Origin: Rosettibacter firmus
GTDB lineage: Bacteria; Bacteroidota; Ignavibacteria; Ignavibacteriales; Melioribacteraceae
NCBI RefSeq assembly: GCF_036860695.1
Contig: NZ_JAYKGJ010000002.1
Coordinates: 502,001-566,000 of the forward strand
DNA length: 64,000 nt
Direction of reading: 5' to 3'
In this document: positions 56,940 to 64,000 of the stretch, piece by piece
Position numbering within the stretch: the stretch's first letter is position 1
Layout of the letters: every line of letters begins with the position of its first letter
Program-made: the position numbers and the translations under genes
The notes under the pieces: model-generated
Databases searched by the model: none
What the model was told of the DNA's origin: nothing
The model's input: the letters and a program-made list of their open reading frames with translations, nothing else

Positions 56940-57986
56940 TTGATAAAAATTATTGATGATAAAATAAAAAGTCTATTTACTCGTAATGAGATTTATTTAA
57001 TTATCACTTTTTTTGTCTTTGTTCTCTCTCTTCTCATTTTTACATTTTATGCTCCTAATTATTATGAACAAGCATCACCAGTTATAATTGATATACCAAG
57101 GGGAGTAACTTTAAACCAGGTAATAGATACATTATATGAAAAGAAATTAATCCCGAGCAAAACAAATATGAAAATTGCAGCTATAATTTATGGAGCAGAA
57201 AAAAAAATAAGAGCAGGGCGATATAATATTCCAAATGGATTAAATTACTTTGAATTAATTGAAAAGTTGATTAATCCTCGAGAAGTAATTCAAATTGCTG
57301 TTACAATTCCAGAAGGAATATGGCAAAATGATCTGGCTAAAATACTTAATGAAAAGTTAGGTATTGATTCAACAGAAGTTATGGAGTTGAGTAAAAGTAA
57401 ATCATTTATAACATCGCTGGGATTAAATGTTGACAATCTTGAAGGTTATCTTCTACCAGAAACATATTATTTTTATTCAAATAGTACTGCAGAAGATGTA
57501 TTAAGAAGATTGAAAAAAGAAATGGATAAAATTTTTGAAGATTCAGTCATAATTAAAAGAATGAAAGAATTAAAGATGAATAAACATCAAATTCTTACAC
57601 TTGCATCGATAATTGAAGCAGAGTCGAATTATGTAGCTGAATTTAAAAAAATCTCTGGTGTATATCATAATAGATTAAAGAAAGAAATGCTGTTGCAAGC
57701 AGATCCAACTGTTCAATATCTTATAAGAAATAGAAAGAATAAAAAAGTTTATTATAAAGACCTTAACATTAATTCAAGATATAATACTTATAAATACGCT
57801 GGATTACCTCCTTCGCCAATAAATAATCCTGGTAAAGATGCAATTATGGCAGCATTGTATCCAGAGAAACACAATTATCTCTATTTTGTAGCAAATGGAA
57901 TGGGACAACACAATTTTTCGTCTTCTCCATCTGAACATGTTCAAAATATATTGCGATATCGACAATGGCTAAGAAATCAAAATTAG
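56940..57986 (+). CDS. mltG: endolytic murein transglycosylase
   Basis: A 348-residue MltG. One N-terminal transmembrane helix (about residues 20-40) anchors it. A LysM-like part (RGVTLNQVIDTLYEKKLI) follows, then the YceG-like catalytic domain with LEGYLLPETYYF, LASIIEAES holding the catalytic Glu, LLQADPTVQYLI and GLPPSPINNPG. It cuts nascent peptidoglycan strands to end their growth. The start is TTG, preceded by AAGGTAG. The last 22 bp overlap the lipoprotein gene. Confidence 0.95.
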   Translation: MIKIIDDKIKSLFTRNEIYLIITFFVFVLSLLIFTFYAPNYYEQASPVIIDIPRGVTLNQVIDTLYEKKLIPSKTNMKIAAIIYGAEKKIRAGRYNIPNGLNYFELIEKLINPREVIQIAVTIPEGIWQNDLAKILNEKLGIDSTEVMELSKSKSFITSLGLNVDNLEGYLLPETYYFYSNSTAEDVLRRLKKEMDKIFEDSVIIKRMKELKMNKHQILTLASIIEAESNYVAEFKKISGVYHNRLKKEMLLQADPTVQYLIRNRKNKKVYYKDLNINSRYNTYKYAGLPPSPINNPGKDAIMAALYPEKHNYLYFVANGMGQHNFSSSPSEHVQNILRYRQWLRNQN

Positions 57987-59629
57987 TAATAATTATTCTA
58001 TCAATTTTTTTATGGAATTGTGCAAATCAAATTCCACCTGGTGGAGGTCCAATTGATACAACTCCACCTCAGATTATTGAAGTATTTCCTTCAAATGGTA
58101 CAACCAACTTTAATAAAAATTTTTTTGAGATTACTTTTAGTGAATATGTGGATAAAAGAACAGTACGGGATGCAATTTTTATTTCGCCTCCTTTAAAACA
58201 TCCATTAGAGTATGATTGGAGTGGAAGAACATTAAGAGTTTATTTCCAGGATACTTTGAAAGAAAATACAACGTACACAGTTTCAATTGGAGCTGTTATA
58301 GAAGATTTGAATAATCGTAATAAAATGATTGAACCTTTTTCATTTGCATTTTCAACTGGTGAGAAAATTGACATTGGTAAAATATCTGGTAAAATATATG
58401 ATAAAGATCCAGCTGGCACATTAGTTTTTGCTTATAAAAAAAATGATAATACATTCAATCCAGCAATTCAACTACCTGATTATATTTCTCAAGTTGGAAA
58501 AAATGGTAAATATAATTTAGTAGGTTTAAGTAATGGAGAATATTACTTACTTGCTGTTAAAGATCAATTAAGAGATTTTTTGTATCAGAAGAATATTGAT
58601 AAATATGGAGTTCAATTTAAAAAGGTTGTATTAATAGATGATGTAAATGAAATTAATGAAGTGAATTTTTTCTTAACTATTGAAGATACGATCCCACCTT
58701 CAATATCGAATGTTTCAATGAAAGATTTGAATCATTTACTGATTGAATTTAGTGAAGCTATCGATTCTACAAAAATTACAGTTAATAATTTTTATTTAAT
58801 TGATTCGTCTATAAACAAAAAAATTATTCCAGAATATTTTTATAAAGGAGATGCAAAGGATAATTATTTTTATTTAGCATTTGTCGACACTTTGAGTTTG
58901 AGTAATAAAACATTTTTAATTGCAGAAAACATTTATGATAAAAATGGAATTATGAAGAACGAAGAAGTTAATTTTTCAATAAAGAATGTTCGAGATACTA
59001 TTGCACCAAGGATTATTAAAATTGCAGGACAATATCCAGGTGATAAAATTGATTTCGATAATCCAGTATTAACTATAAAATTTGATGATGGAATAGATAT
59101 AGATAGCTTAAGATCAGCTATTAAAATCTACGATGCAAAACAGAATATTTTCCCTTTTGAAATCGGGAAAATTGATGATGCTACTTTTAATGTTAATATA
59201 AAATCGAAATTAAAACAGAGAAGTGAATATAACCTTGATATTAATTTATCTAAATTGACTGATGTTTGCGGTAATAAAGTTGATTCCATTTATAAATATA
59301 AATTTACTACAGTTAGTGAACTCGATTTTTCTGGTGTTTCTGGTTTTGTAGAATATGAAAATGAAGAGAATGAAATTATTGTTGTTCTTGAAGATTCAGA
59401 AAACAGTGTGAATCTTTATAAACAAAAAGTGGACGATACAAAGAAATTTAACTTTAATAAAGTGTTACCAGGAAAATATTTATTATGGAGCTTTGTCGAT
59501 AAGAATAAAGATGGGAAATATACTTTTGGAAAAGTAAATCTATTTAGCTACTCTGAAGAATTTAAATTCTATCCAGATACTTTAAATCTACGAGCTCGCT
59601 GGCCTGTGGGAGATATTGTGATTAAATGA
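57965..59629 (+). CDS. Ig-like domain lipoprotein
   Basis: A 554-residue protein with a lipoprotein signal: a hydrophobic stretch followed by the lipobox FLWNC, Cys at about residue 19. The mature part begins QIPPGGGPIDTTPPQI, then VFPSNGTTNFNKNFFEITFSEYVD, the bacterial Ig-like (Big_5/SbsA) fold. Two or more further Ig-like units follow (starts near SISNVSMKD and RIIKIAGQYPG). Members are common in Bacteroidota and Ignavibacteria and probably sit on the outer membrane. It overlaps mltG by 22 bp. Function unknown. Confidence 0.82.
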   Translation: MAKKSKLVIIILSIFLWNCANQIPPGGGPIDTTPPQIIEVFPSNGTTNFNKNFFEITFSEYVDKRTVRDAIFISPPLKHPLEYDWSGRTLRVYFQDTLKENTTYTVSIGAVIEDLNNRNKMIEPFSFAFSTGEKIDIGKISGKIYDKDPAGTLVFAYKKNDNTFNPAIQLPDYISQVGKNGKYNLVGLSNGEYYLLAVKDQLRDFLYQKNIDKYGVQFKKVVLIDDVNEINEVNFFLTIEDTIPPSISNVSMKDLNHLLIEFSEAIDSTKITVNNFYLIDSSINKKIIPEYFYKGDAKDNYFYLAFVDTLSLSNKTFLIAENIYDKNGIMKNEEVNFSIKNVRDTIAPRIIKIAGQYPGDKIDFDNPVLTIKFDDGIDIDSLRSAIKIYDAKQNIFPFEIGKIDDATFNVNIKSKLKQRSEYNLDINLSKLTDVCGNKVDSIYKYKFTTVSELDFSGVSGFVEYENEENEIIVVLEDSENSVNLYKQKVDDTKKFNFNKVLPGKYLLWSFVDKNKDGKYTFGKVNLFSYSEEFKFYPDTLNLRARWPVGDIVIK

Positions 59630-59753
59630 AAAGATTTTCAACATAAATTGTATATAAAACAACATCTTCAATTCTAAATTATGTTGAAACCGCCAAGGAC
59701 ACAAAGAATTAAAATATGATGTTAACGTTCTTTGTGGTTACTATATTATAAAT

Positions 59754-60350
59754 TTATTTTGCTAATATTACAAATGAAAGATATAGAACAGCTGATACAA
59801 AAAACATTATGATGTGAAAGATGCGATTTTTATTTATTATCATTATCAAAAGACATACAATAAAAATTAATCTTATATAATTTAGTAGACTAAAAATTTC
59901 ATTTACATTTGTAAATAATCTTGTAATTTGATTTTTAAGAAAAATTAGAAGTATACTTCCGAAAAAGTAGGGCGATATTTTTAGATAATGCTTTTTTAAA
60001 TCCAATAATTCATCTTTAGGTATATCAGGTGTAAGTAAAGTTGATTGAATATAAAGTATTATTGCTACTGTTAAAATTTCGATATAATTGAAAAATGATA
60101 TTTGTATAAGTGCAGAAGTGTTTGCATATTCCCACCAGGTTCTTACCATAAATAGAAATGCAAGAATTGACCAACCTGTGATTAACCATTCAAAAACAAT
60201 TTTGTTTTTATTGTAAAAGTATTTGCTATTTAAGTCAAAGTATCTTGCAATAGCAAGTCCATATAAAATTGAAGTAAGAACAAGTAATTGACTTCTATCT
60301 ATCATACATTTTTTATTAGTGAAACGAAAATTAGAATAATAAAAGTTCAT
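59754..60350 (-). CDS. hypothetical integral membrane protein
   Basis: A 198-residue protein with about six hydrophobic helices, starting SQLLVLTSILYGLAIARYF. No family was recognised. The ATG used here lacks a clear ribosome site; an ATG at 60305 (MIDRSQLL) is an alternative. It follows the DUF1343 gene by 14 bp and probably shares its transcript. Confidence 0.6.
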   Translation of the reverse strand: MNFYYSNFRFTNKKCMIDRSQLLVLTSILYGLAIARYFDLNSKYFYNKNKIVFEWLITGWSILAFLFMVRTWWEYANTSALIQISFFNYIEILTVAIILYIQSTLLTPDIPKDELLDLKKHYLKISPYFFGSILLIFLKNQITRLFTNVNEIFSLLNYIRLIFIVCLLIMIINKNRIFHIIMFFVSAVLYLSFVILAK

Positions 60351-60364
60351 TAAATTGAATGTTA

Positions 60365-61615
60365 CTATTTGTAGAGATGATACTTCTTTGATAGGATTTT
60401 AAAGTTGTTAATGTCTTTATTCAGAATGCTGATGATATCATCAACTTTATATCTTCTGGAAAATTCAAGTCTAATTTTGTCTGTACCAAGTACTTTATCA
60501 AACATATTTATTCTTGTTGTGTCTACAATATTAAATATTTTTTTCTCTGGATATAGTTTTGCAATAGTTTCAAGAAAATAAAATTGTATGGGGATCAACT
60601 TTACTTTATTAAAATCATATATATGTATTTGAACACCGTTTAAAATTTTATTCTGCCATTTACCATACAATGGTTTATAGCTAATTGGTCTGAATATAAC
60701 TCCATCGAGATTTAATGCATTCATATATTTTGCAAGAGTATCAGCATTAATCCATTCTGCAGCAAGTGTTTGAAAAGGTAATGTGTAACTTATTCCGATA
60801 GATATTTCATTAAGTTCACCTAAAATTCCTGTAGCTACAAGATAAAAAGGTGTTTTACTATCAGGCACATTAGCTGAAGTTGGAATCCATATCAAACCAG
60901 TATCATCAAATTTCATCCAGCGTTTCCATCCTTCCATTTTAACTACAAGAAGTTTACACTTTAATCCATTTGATAACATTTTTTCTTCATTAAGTAATAA
61001 AGCTAATTCGCCACAGGTTAAACCATATACATATGGAATTTTGAATTTACTGACAAACGAAATAAAATTATCTTCAACAATATTACCTTCAATTCTTAAT
61101 CCACCTAAAGGATTTGGTCTATCGAGAACTACAAATTCAATATTATTTTCTGCTGCTGCTTCCATTGCCAATCCTAATGTTGAAATATATGTATAAGAAC
61201 GACAACCAATATCCTGAATGTCATACACAAGAACATCAATGCCTTTCAACATTTCTGGAGTAGGTTTTAATGTTTTTCCATATAGTGAATAAAATTTTAT
61301 TCCAGTAGTGGTATCAATGTAATCATCAATAAGTTCTCCTGATCTTGATATTCCTTTAAATCCGTGTTCTGGACTGAATACAGCAACAAGTTTGAAGTTC
61401 TTAGCGTTTTTAAATAAATCGTAAGTTGATATTAATTTACTATTTACACTTGTATGATTTGCAATTAATCCCACATTTTTACCAGTGAGTATAGAATAAT
61501 TCTCTTTTTCAAGTACATCAATACCGAGTAAAACTTTTTTACTTTGTGATAATAAAGTTGAAGAATAAATTAAAATAATTATAATGAGTTTTAAGTGTGT
61601 GTAAATTATTTTCAT
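60365..61615 (-). CDS. DUF1343 (NamZ-like) exported protein
   Basis: A 416-residue protein with a signal peptide (cleavage after TLLSQ). The mature part follows the DUF1343 family: VLLGIDVLEKEN, VGLIANHTSVN, VFSPEHGFKG, VYDIQDIGCRSYTYISTLGLAMEAA, VLDRPNPLGG and GISYTLPFQTLAAEWI. Characterised members are exo-beta-N-acetylmuramidases (NamZ) that release MurNAc from peptidoglycan. Its ATG shares one base with the stop of the cyclodeaminase gene. Role in cell-wall recycling is inferred from the family. Confidence 0.88.
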   Translation of the reverse strand: MKIIYTHLKLIIIILIYSSTLLSQSKKVLLGIDVLEKENYSILTGKNVGLIANHTSVNSKLISTYDLFKNAKNFKLVAVFSPEHGFKGISRSGELIDDYIDTTTGIKFYSLYGKTLKPTPEMLKGIDVLVYDIQDIGCRSYTYISTLGLAMEAAAENNIEFVVLDRPNPLGGLRIEGNIVEDNFISFVSKFKIPYVYGLTCGELALLLNEEKMLSNGLKCKLLVVKMEGWKRWMKFDDTGLIWIPTSANVPDSKTPFYLVATGILGELNEISIGISYTLPFQTLAAEWINADTLAKYMNALNLDGVIFRPISYKPLYGKWQNKILNGVQIHIYDFNKVKLIPIQFYFLETIAKLYPEKKIFNIVDTTRINMFDKVLGTDKIRLEFSRRYKVDDIISILNKDINNFKILSKKYHLYK

Positions 61616-62244
61616 TATAACTGTATTGAGTTTGAAACAATGCTTAAAAGTATTTCAGATGTTTTTTCAATTTCATCATAAATTACCTGAACACCTTTTT
61701 GAATTTCGGAAGCAATAGTTTGATTGCTTAGCGATTTGCAATTTATTAATACATTAAAATAAGCTGATTGTGCTGCTGCTTTTAATAGTGCTATTGATAC
61801 ACCTGCATCTGATAAAGAATTTTTGTTCCCTTTATCTAAAATAGTCTTAAGTAAAGGTAACATATTATAACAATTTTTTAGTACTTCAGATGGAATTTCG
61901 GCAGCGTGAATTGTAGCTTCTTCAATTTTTTTAGAACGAATTTCATTTTGTTCTTCATTTTCTTTTGGAAGTTTCATTGCTTCTATAACTTTGTTGAATG
62001 CTTCGTTATCTTTTTCGGCTAATTCGATAAAAGATTTTTGAAAACTTTCTAATTTATCTTTAATTGATTTGAGTTCATCTTCGACATCAGCATATTTCTT
62101 TTTGCCAATAGTAAGATTGCAAACCATCATTCCTAAGCTTGAAGAAAGTGCACCACAAAATGCAGCTACATTGCCACCACCAGGTGTAGGAGAACTTGAT
62201 GATAATTCAGTTAGATATTCAGAAATTGTTTTGGAAATATTCAT
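61615..62244 (-). CDS. cyclodeaminase/cyclohydrolase family protein
   Basis: A 209-residue helical protein of the formimidotetrahydrofolate cyclodeaminase (FTCD_C) family. It has SSPTPGGGNVAAFCGALSSS (residues about 16-35), the conserved TPGGG motif, and DKDNEAFNKVIEAM-like features. It converts 5-formimido-THF to 5,10-methenyl-THF and ammonia. It lies 17 bp after the formimidoyltransferase gene; in animals the two are one fused enzyme. The next gene, DUF1343, overlaps by one base. Confidence 0.9.
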   Translation of the reverse strand: MNISKTISEYLTELSSSSPTPGGGNVAAFCGALSSSLGMMVCNLTIGKKKYADVEDELKSIKDKLESFQKSFIELAEKDNEAFNKVIEAMKLPKENEEQNEIRSKKIEEATIHAAEIPSEVLKNCYNMLPLLKTILDKGNKNSLSDAGVSIALLKAAAQSAYFNVLINCKSLSNQTIASEIQKGVQVIYDEIEKTSEILLSIVSNSIQL

Positions 62245-62261
62245 TTTAAGCTCCTGTGAAT

Positions 62262-63281
62262 TTATTTAATCATATATTCAATAATTTTTTCTTCTGGTAT
62301 AAACTTGTTGAGTGAATTCAGTCCTAAATTTTCTATTGCTGCTTCTACTAACTTTGTTTCATTATTCTCTTTATAATTTGTATAAAATTTTCCTGCATTC
62401 AAAATTGCTTGGAGTGGTACTAAACCAACTATTTCACTTCCATATACTTCAACTCCAAGTCTATTTGCTTCTTTCTTGACTTCTTCAAAAGCAAGATGAA
62501 TAGGCGTTACATTATAATTCGTTAAATTCATTGACACCTGAGTAATGTTATATTTTTCTAAAAATACTCCCATTGCTTTTACTTCTTTTAATCTTCCTGG
62601 AACTCTTACAGTTTTACCATCAATTTTTATGATATTGCCATTCTGATCTCGTTTTGGATAACCACTTTCACGAAGTACTTCACTTATTTCTTTAGCAAAT
62701 TTAATATCATTCGATTTAATGTTTACATTATATGCAATTAAAAAAAATCTTGCACCAGTTACAATAGCACCAAGTTTAGGATTGAAGATTGGTTCTCCAA
62801 AGTCGGGCATCCATTCTGGATCTTTTAATTTTTCTTGAAGTCCTTCATATTCTCCCTGACGAATATTAGAAAGACTTTTTCTTTCTGGTTTGCGAGCAGA
62901 GTATTCATATAAATAAACAGGGACATTTAATTCCTTAGATATAATTTCTGCGAATTGTTCAGATATTTTTACACAATCTTCCATTGTAACATTTGAAACT
63001 GGGACAAAAGGAACAACATCAATTGCACCAATTCTTGGATGCTCTCCTTTGTGATATCGCATATCAATATTATTTGCTGCAGCTTTGCAGGCATTTATAG
63101 CTCCATTTAGAATTCCTTCTTCATTTCCGACCATTGTTACAACTACTCGATTATAATCTGCATCAGGTTCAAGATTTAAAAGTTTTACATTGGGAGTTTC
63201 AGCAATTGCTGTTCGGATTTCTTCAAATGTTTTTTCGTTTTTACCTTCACTGAAGTTTGGTACACATTCTATAATTTTCAT
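62262..63281 (-). CDS. ftcD: glutamate formimidoyltransferase
   Basis: A 339-residue protein matching the FTCD N-terminal domains. It starts KIIECVPNFSEGKN and shows YHKGEHPRIGAIDVVPFVPV (about residues 78-97), YLYEYSARKPERKSL and MNLTNYNVTPIHLAFE. It moves the formimino group from formiminoglutamate, a histidine breakdown product, to tetrahydrofolate. It lies 9 bp downstream of the imidazolonepropionase gene in the same orientation. Confidence 0.95.
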   Translation of the reverse strand: MKIIECVPNFSEGKNEKTFEEIRTAIAETPNVKLLNLEPDADYNRVVVTMVGNEEGILNGAINACKAAANNIDMRYHKGEHPRIGAIDVVPFVPVSNVTMEDCVKISEQFAEIISKELNVPVYLYEYSARKPERKSLSNIRQGEYEGLQEKLKDPEWMPDFGEPIFNPKLGAIVTGARFFLIAYNVNIKSNDIKFAKEISEVLRESGYPKRDQNGNIIKIDGKTVRVPGRLKEVKAMGVFLEKYNITQVSMNLTNYNVTPIHLAFEEVKKEANRLGVEVYGSEIVGLVPLQAILNAGKFYTNYKENNETKLVEAAIENLGLNSLNKFIPEEKIIEYMIK

Positions 63282-63290
63282 TTTTTTTCT

Positions 63291-64000
63291 CTATAATTTC
63301 TTGTAAATGATTTCACCTTTTTTAATTGTCATTAAATTTAAGTTTTGTCCAATATTATAAATTATGTCTCGATAGTCTTTAGTGTCAAAAATAGCAAAAT
63401 CAGCTTGTTTGCCTGTTTCTATACTTCCAGTAATATTACTTATATCTAATGCTTTTGCAGCATTTATAGTTACTGCTGATATAATTTCTTCGGGACTCAT
63501 ATTCATATTTATAGCTGCGAGACTCATTATTAAATGTAAATTAATAATGTTTGATGTTCCTGGATTATAGTCTGTAGATAAAGCAACAATAGCATTGTTA
63601 TCAATTAATTTTCTTGCTGGTGCATAATCAGTTTTAGAAAAAAATGATACTCCAGGTAATAACACTGCTACTGTATCACTTTTTGAAATTTCTAATATTT
63701 CGTTTTCTGTAATAACTTCTAAATGGTCAACTGAAAGAGCCTTAAATTTAATTGCAAGCTGAATGCCACCAATACTATTAAATTGATTTGTATGAAGACG
63801 GATTTTATAATTAAGTTTTTGTGCTTTTGATAAGATTAATTCTGTTTCTTCGATATTAAAAGCAGATTTTTCACAATATACATCAACAAATTCCGATAAA
63901 TTATTTTTTTTAATGTAAGGCAGTAATTCATCAATAATTAATTTCAGATAGCCTGAATGATCGTTTTTATATTCTAAGGGGAATACGTGAGCTCCAAGAA
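63291..64000 (-). CDS. hutI: imidazolonepropionase, 5' end outside the window
   Basis: The minus-strand frame stays open from the stop near 63291 to the window edge. It gives at least 236 residues of the C-terminal part of HutI. Recognisable pieces are VDVYCEKSAFNIEETE, LHTNQFNSIGGIQLA, SVDHLEVI, VAVLLPGVSFF, LSTDYNPGTSN and AAKALDISNITGSIETGKQADFAIFD. It is a metal-dependent amidohydrolase that opens imidazolonepropionate to formiminoglutamate, the substrate of the next enzyme. An internal GTG at 63665 is not the true start. Confidence 0.93.
   Translation of the reverse strand, partial: LGAHVFPLEYKNDHSGYLKLIIDELLPYIKKNNLSEFVDVYCEKSAFNIEETELILSKAQKLNYKIRLHTNQFNSIGGIQLAIKFKALSVDHLEVITENEILEISKSDTVAVLLPGVSFFSKTDYAPARKLIDNNAIVALSTDYNPGTSNIINLHLIMSLAAINMNMSPEEIISAVTINAAKALDISNITGSIETGKQADFAIFDTKDYRDIIYNIGQNLNLMTIKKGEIIYKKL

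Noticed and set aside
63291..63665. Short stand-alone imidazolonepropionase C-terminal protein
   Set aside because: The frame is open upstream to the window edge with HutI-like sequence, so the GTG at 63665 is internal and the gene is simply cut by the window.

Overview
The window is strongly AT-rich bacterial chromosome, most likely from Ignavibacteriota or a near relative in the Bacteroidota/Chlorobi group. The evidence is a very large secreted protein ending in a type IX secretion (Por) C-terminal domain with the NYPNPFNPST motif, a propeller-type LytS histidine kinase paired with a LytTR regulator, a membrane pyrophosphatase, and a pyruvate:ferredoxin oxidoreductase followed by a dihydroorotate-dehydrogenase-like protein. 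No tRNA, rRNA or CRISPR array was seen.

Region 1 (about 1-24.95 kb) is a surface-polysaccharide (O-antigen/capsule-like) locus. It holds an O-antigen polymerase/ligase, four GT4-type glycosyltransferases, a nucleotide-sugar 4-epimerase, a UDP-GlcNAc 2-epimerase, a methyltransferase, and a fused class-II glutaminase/N-acetyl-sugar amidotransferase. Two parallel triads of ATP-grasp ligase, HAD phosphatase and deacetylase are present, one with a CE4-type and one with a PIG-L-type deacetylase. Two polyprenyl-phosphate sugar transferases and two outer-membrane proteins complete it. Several genes are separated by unusually long AT-rich spacers. Some spacers hold decayed genes: an ATPase relic near 15.5 kb and an amidotransferase/glycosyltransferase/2-epimerase graveyard at 19.6-20.26 kb. 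A second O-antigen ligase on the minus strand is frameshifted.

Region 2 (about 24.95-32.6 kb) is an accessory island built of a dispersed palindromic repeat family with ends GTCATTCTGA/TCAGAATGAC. It carries two paralogous AAA+/DUF4143-type ATPases, each preceded by two tandem palindromes of its own sequence type about 33-34 bp apart. It also carries an IS110-family element inserted into one repeat, with a recognisable bridge-RNA region whose guide segments match the target and donor junctions, and an MNT/HEPN toxin-antitoxin pair.

Region 3 (about 32.77-64 kb) is mostly core genes: nifJ-type PFOR, the dihydroorotate-dehydrogenase-like partner, a LytTR/LytS two-component system, and a small operon ending in a 2321-residue SdrD-B/LamG/propeller protein with a T9SS tail. 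Next come a superoxide dismutase with a putative Tat-exported long form and a cytosolic internal start, an A-type iron-sulfur carrier, a K+-dependent membrane pyrophosphatase, proline dehydrogenase, tsaD, mltG, an Ig-like lipoprotein, and a DUF1343 (NamZ-like) protein. Last are three histidine-degradation genes (formimidoyltransferase, cyclodeaminase, and imidazolonepropionase cut by the window end). The palindromic repeats recur between tsaD and mltG.
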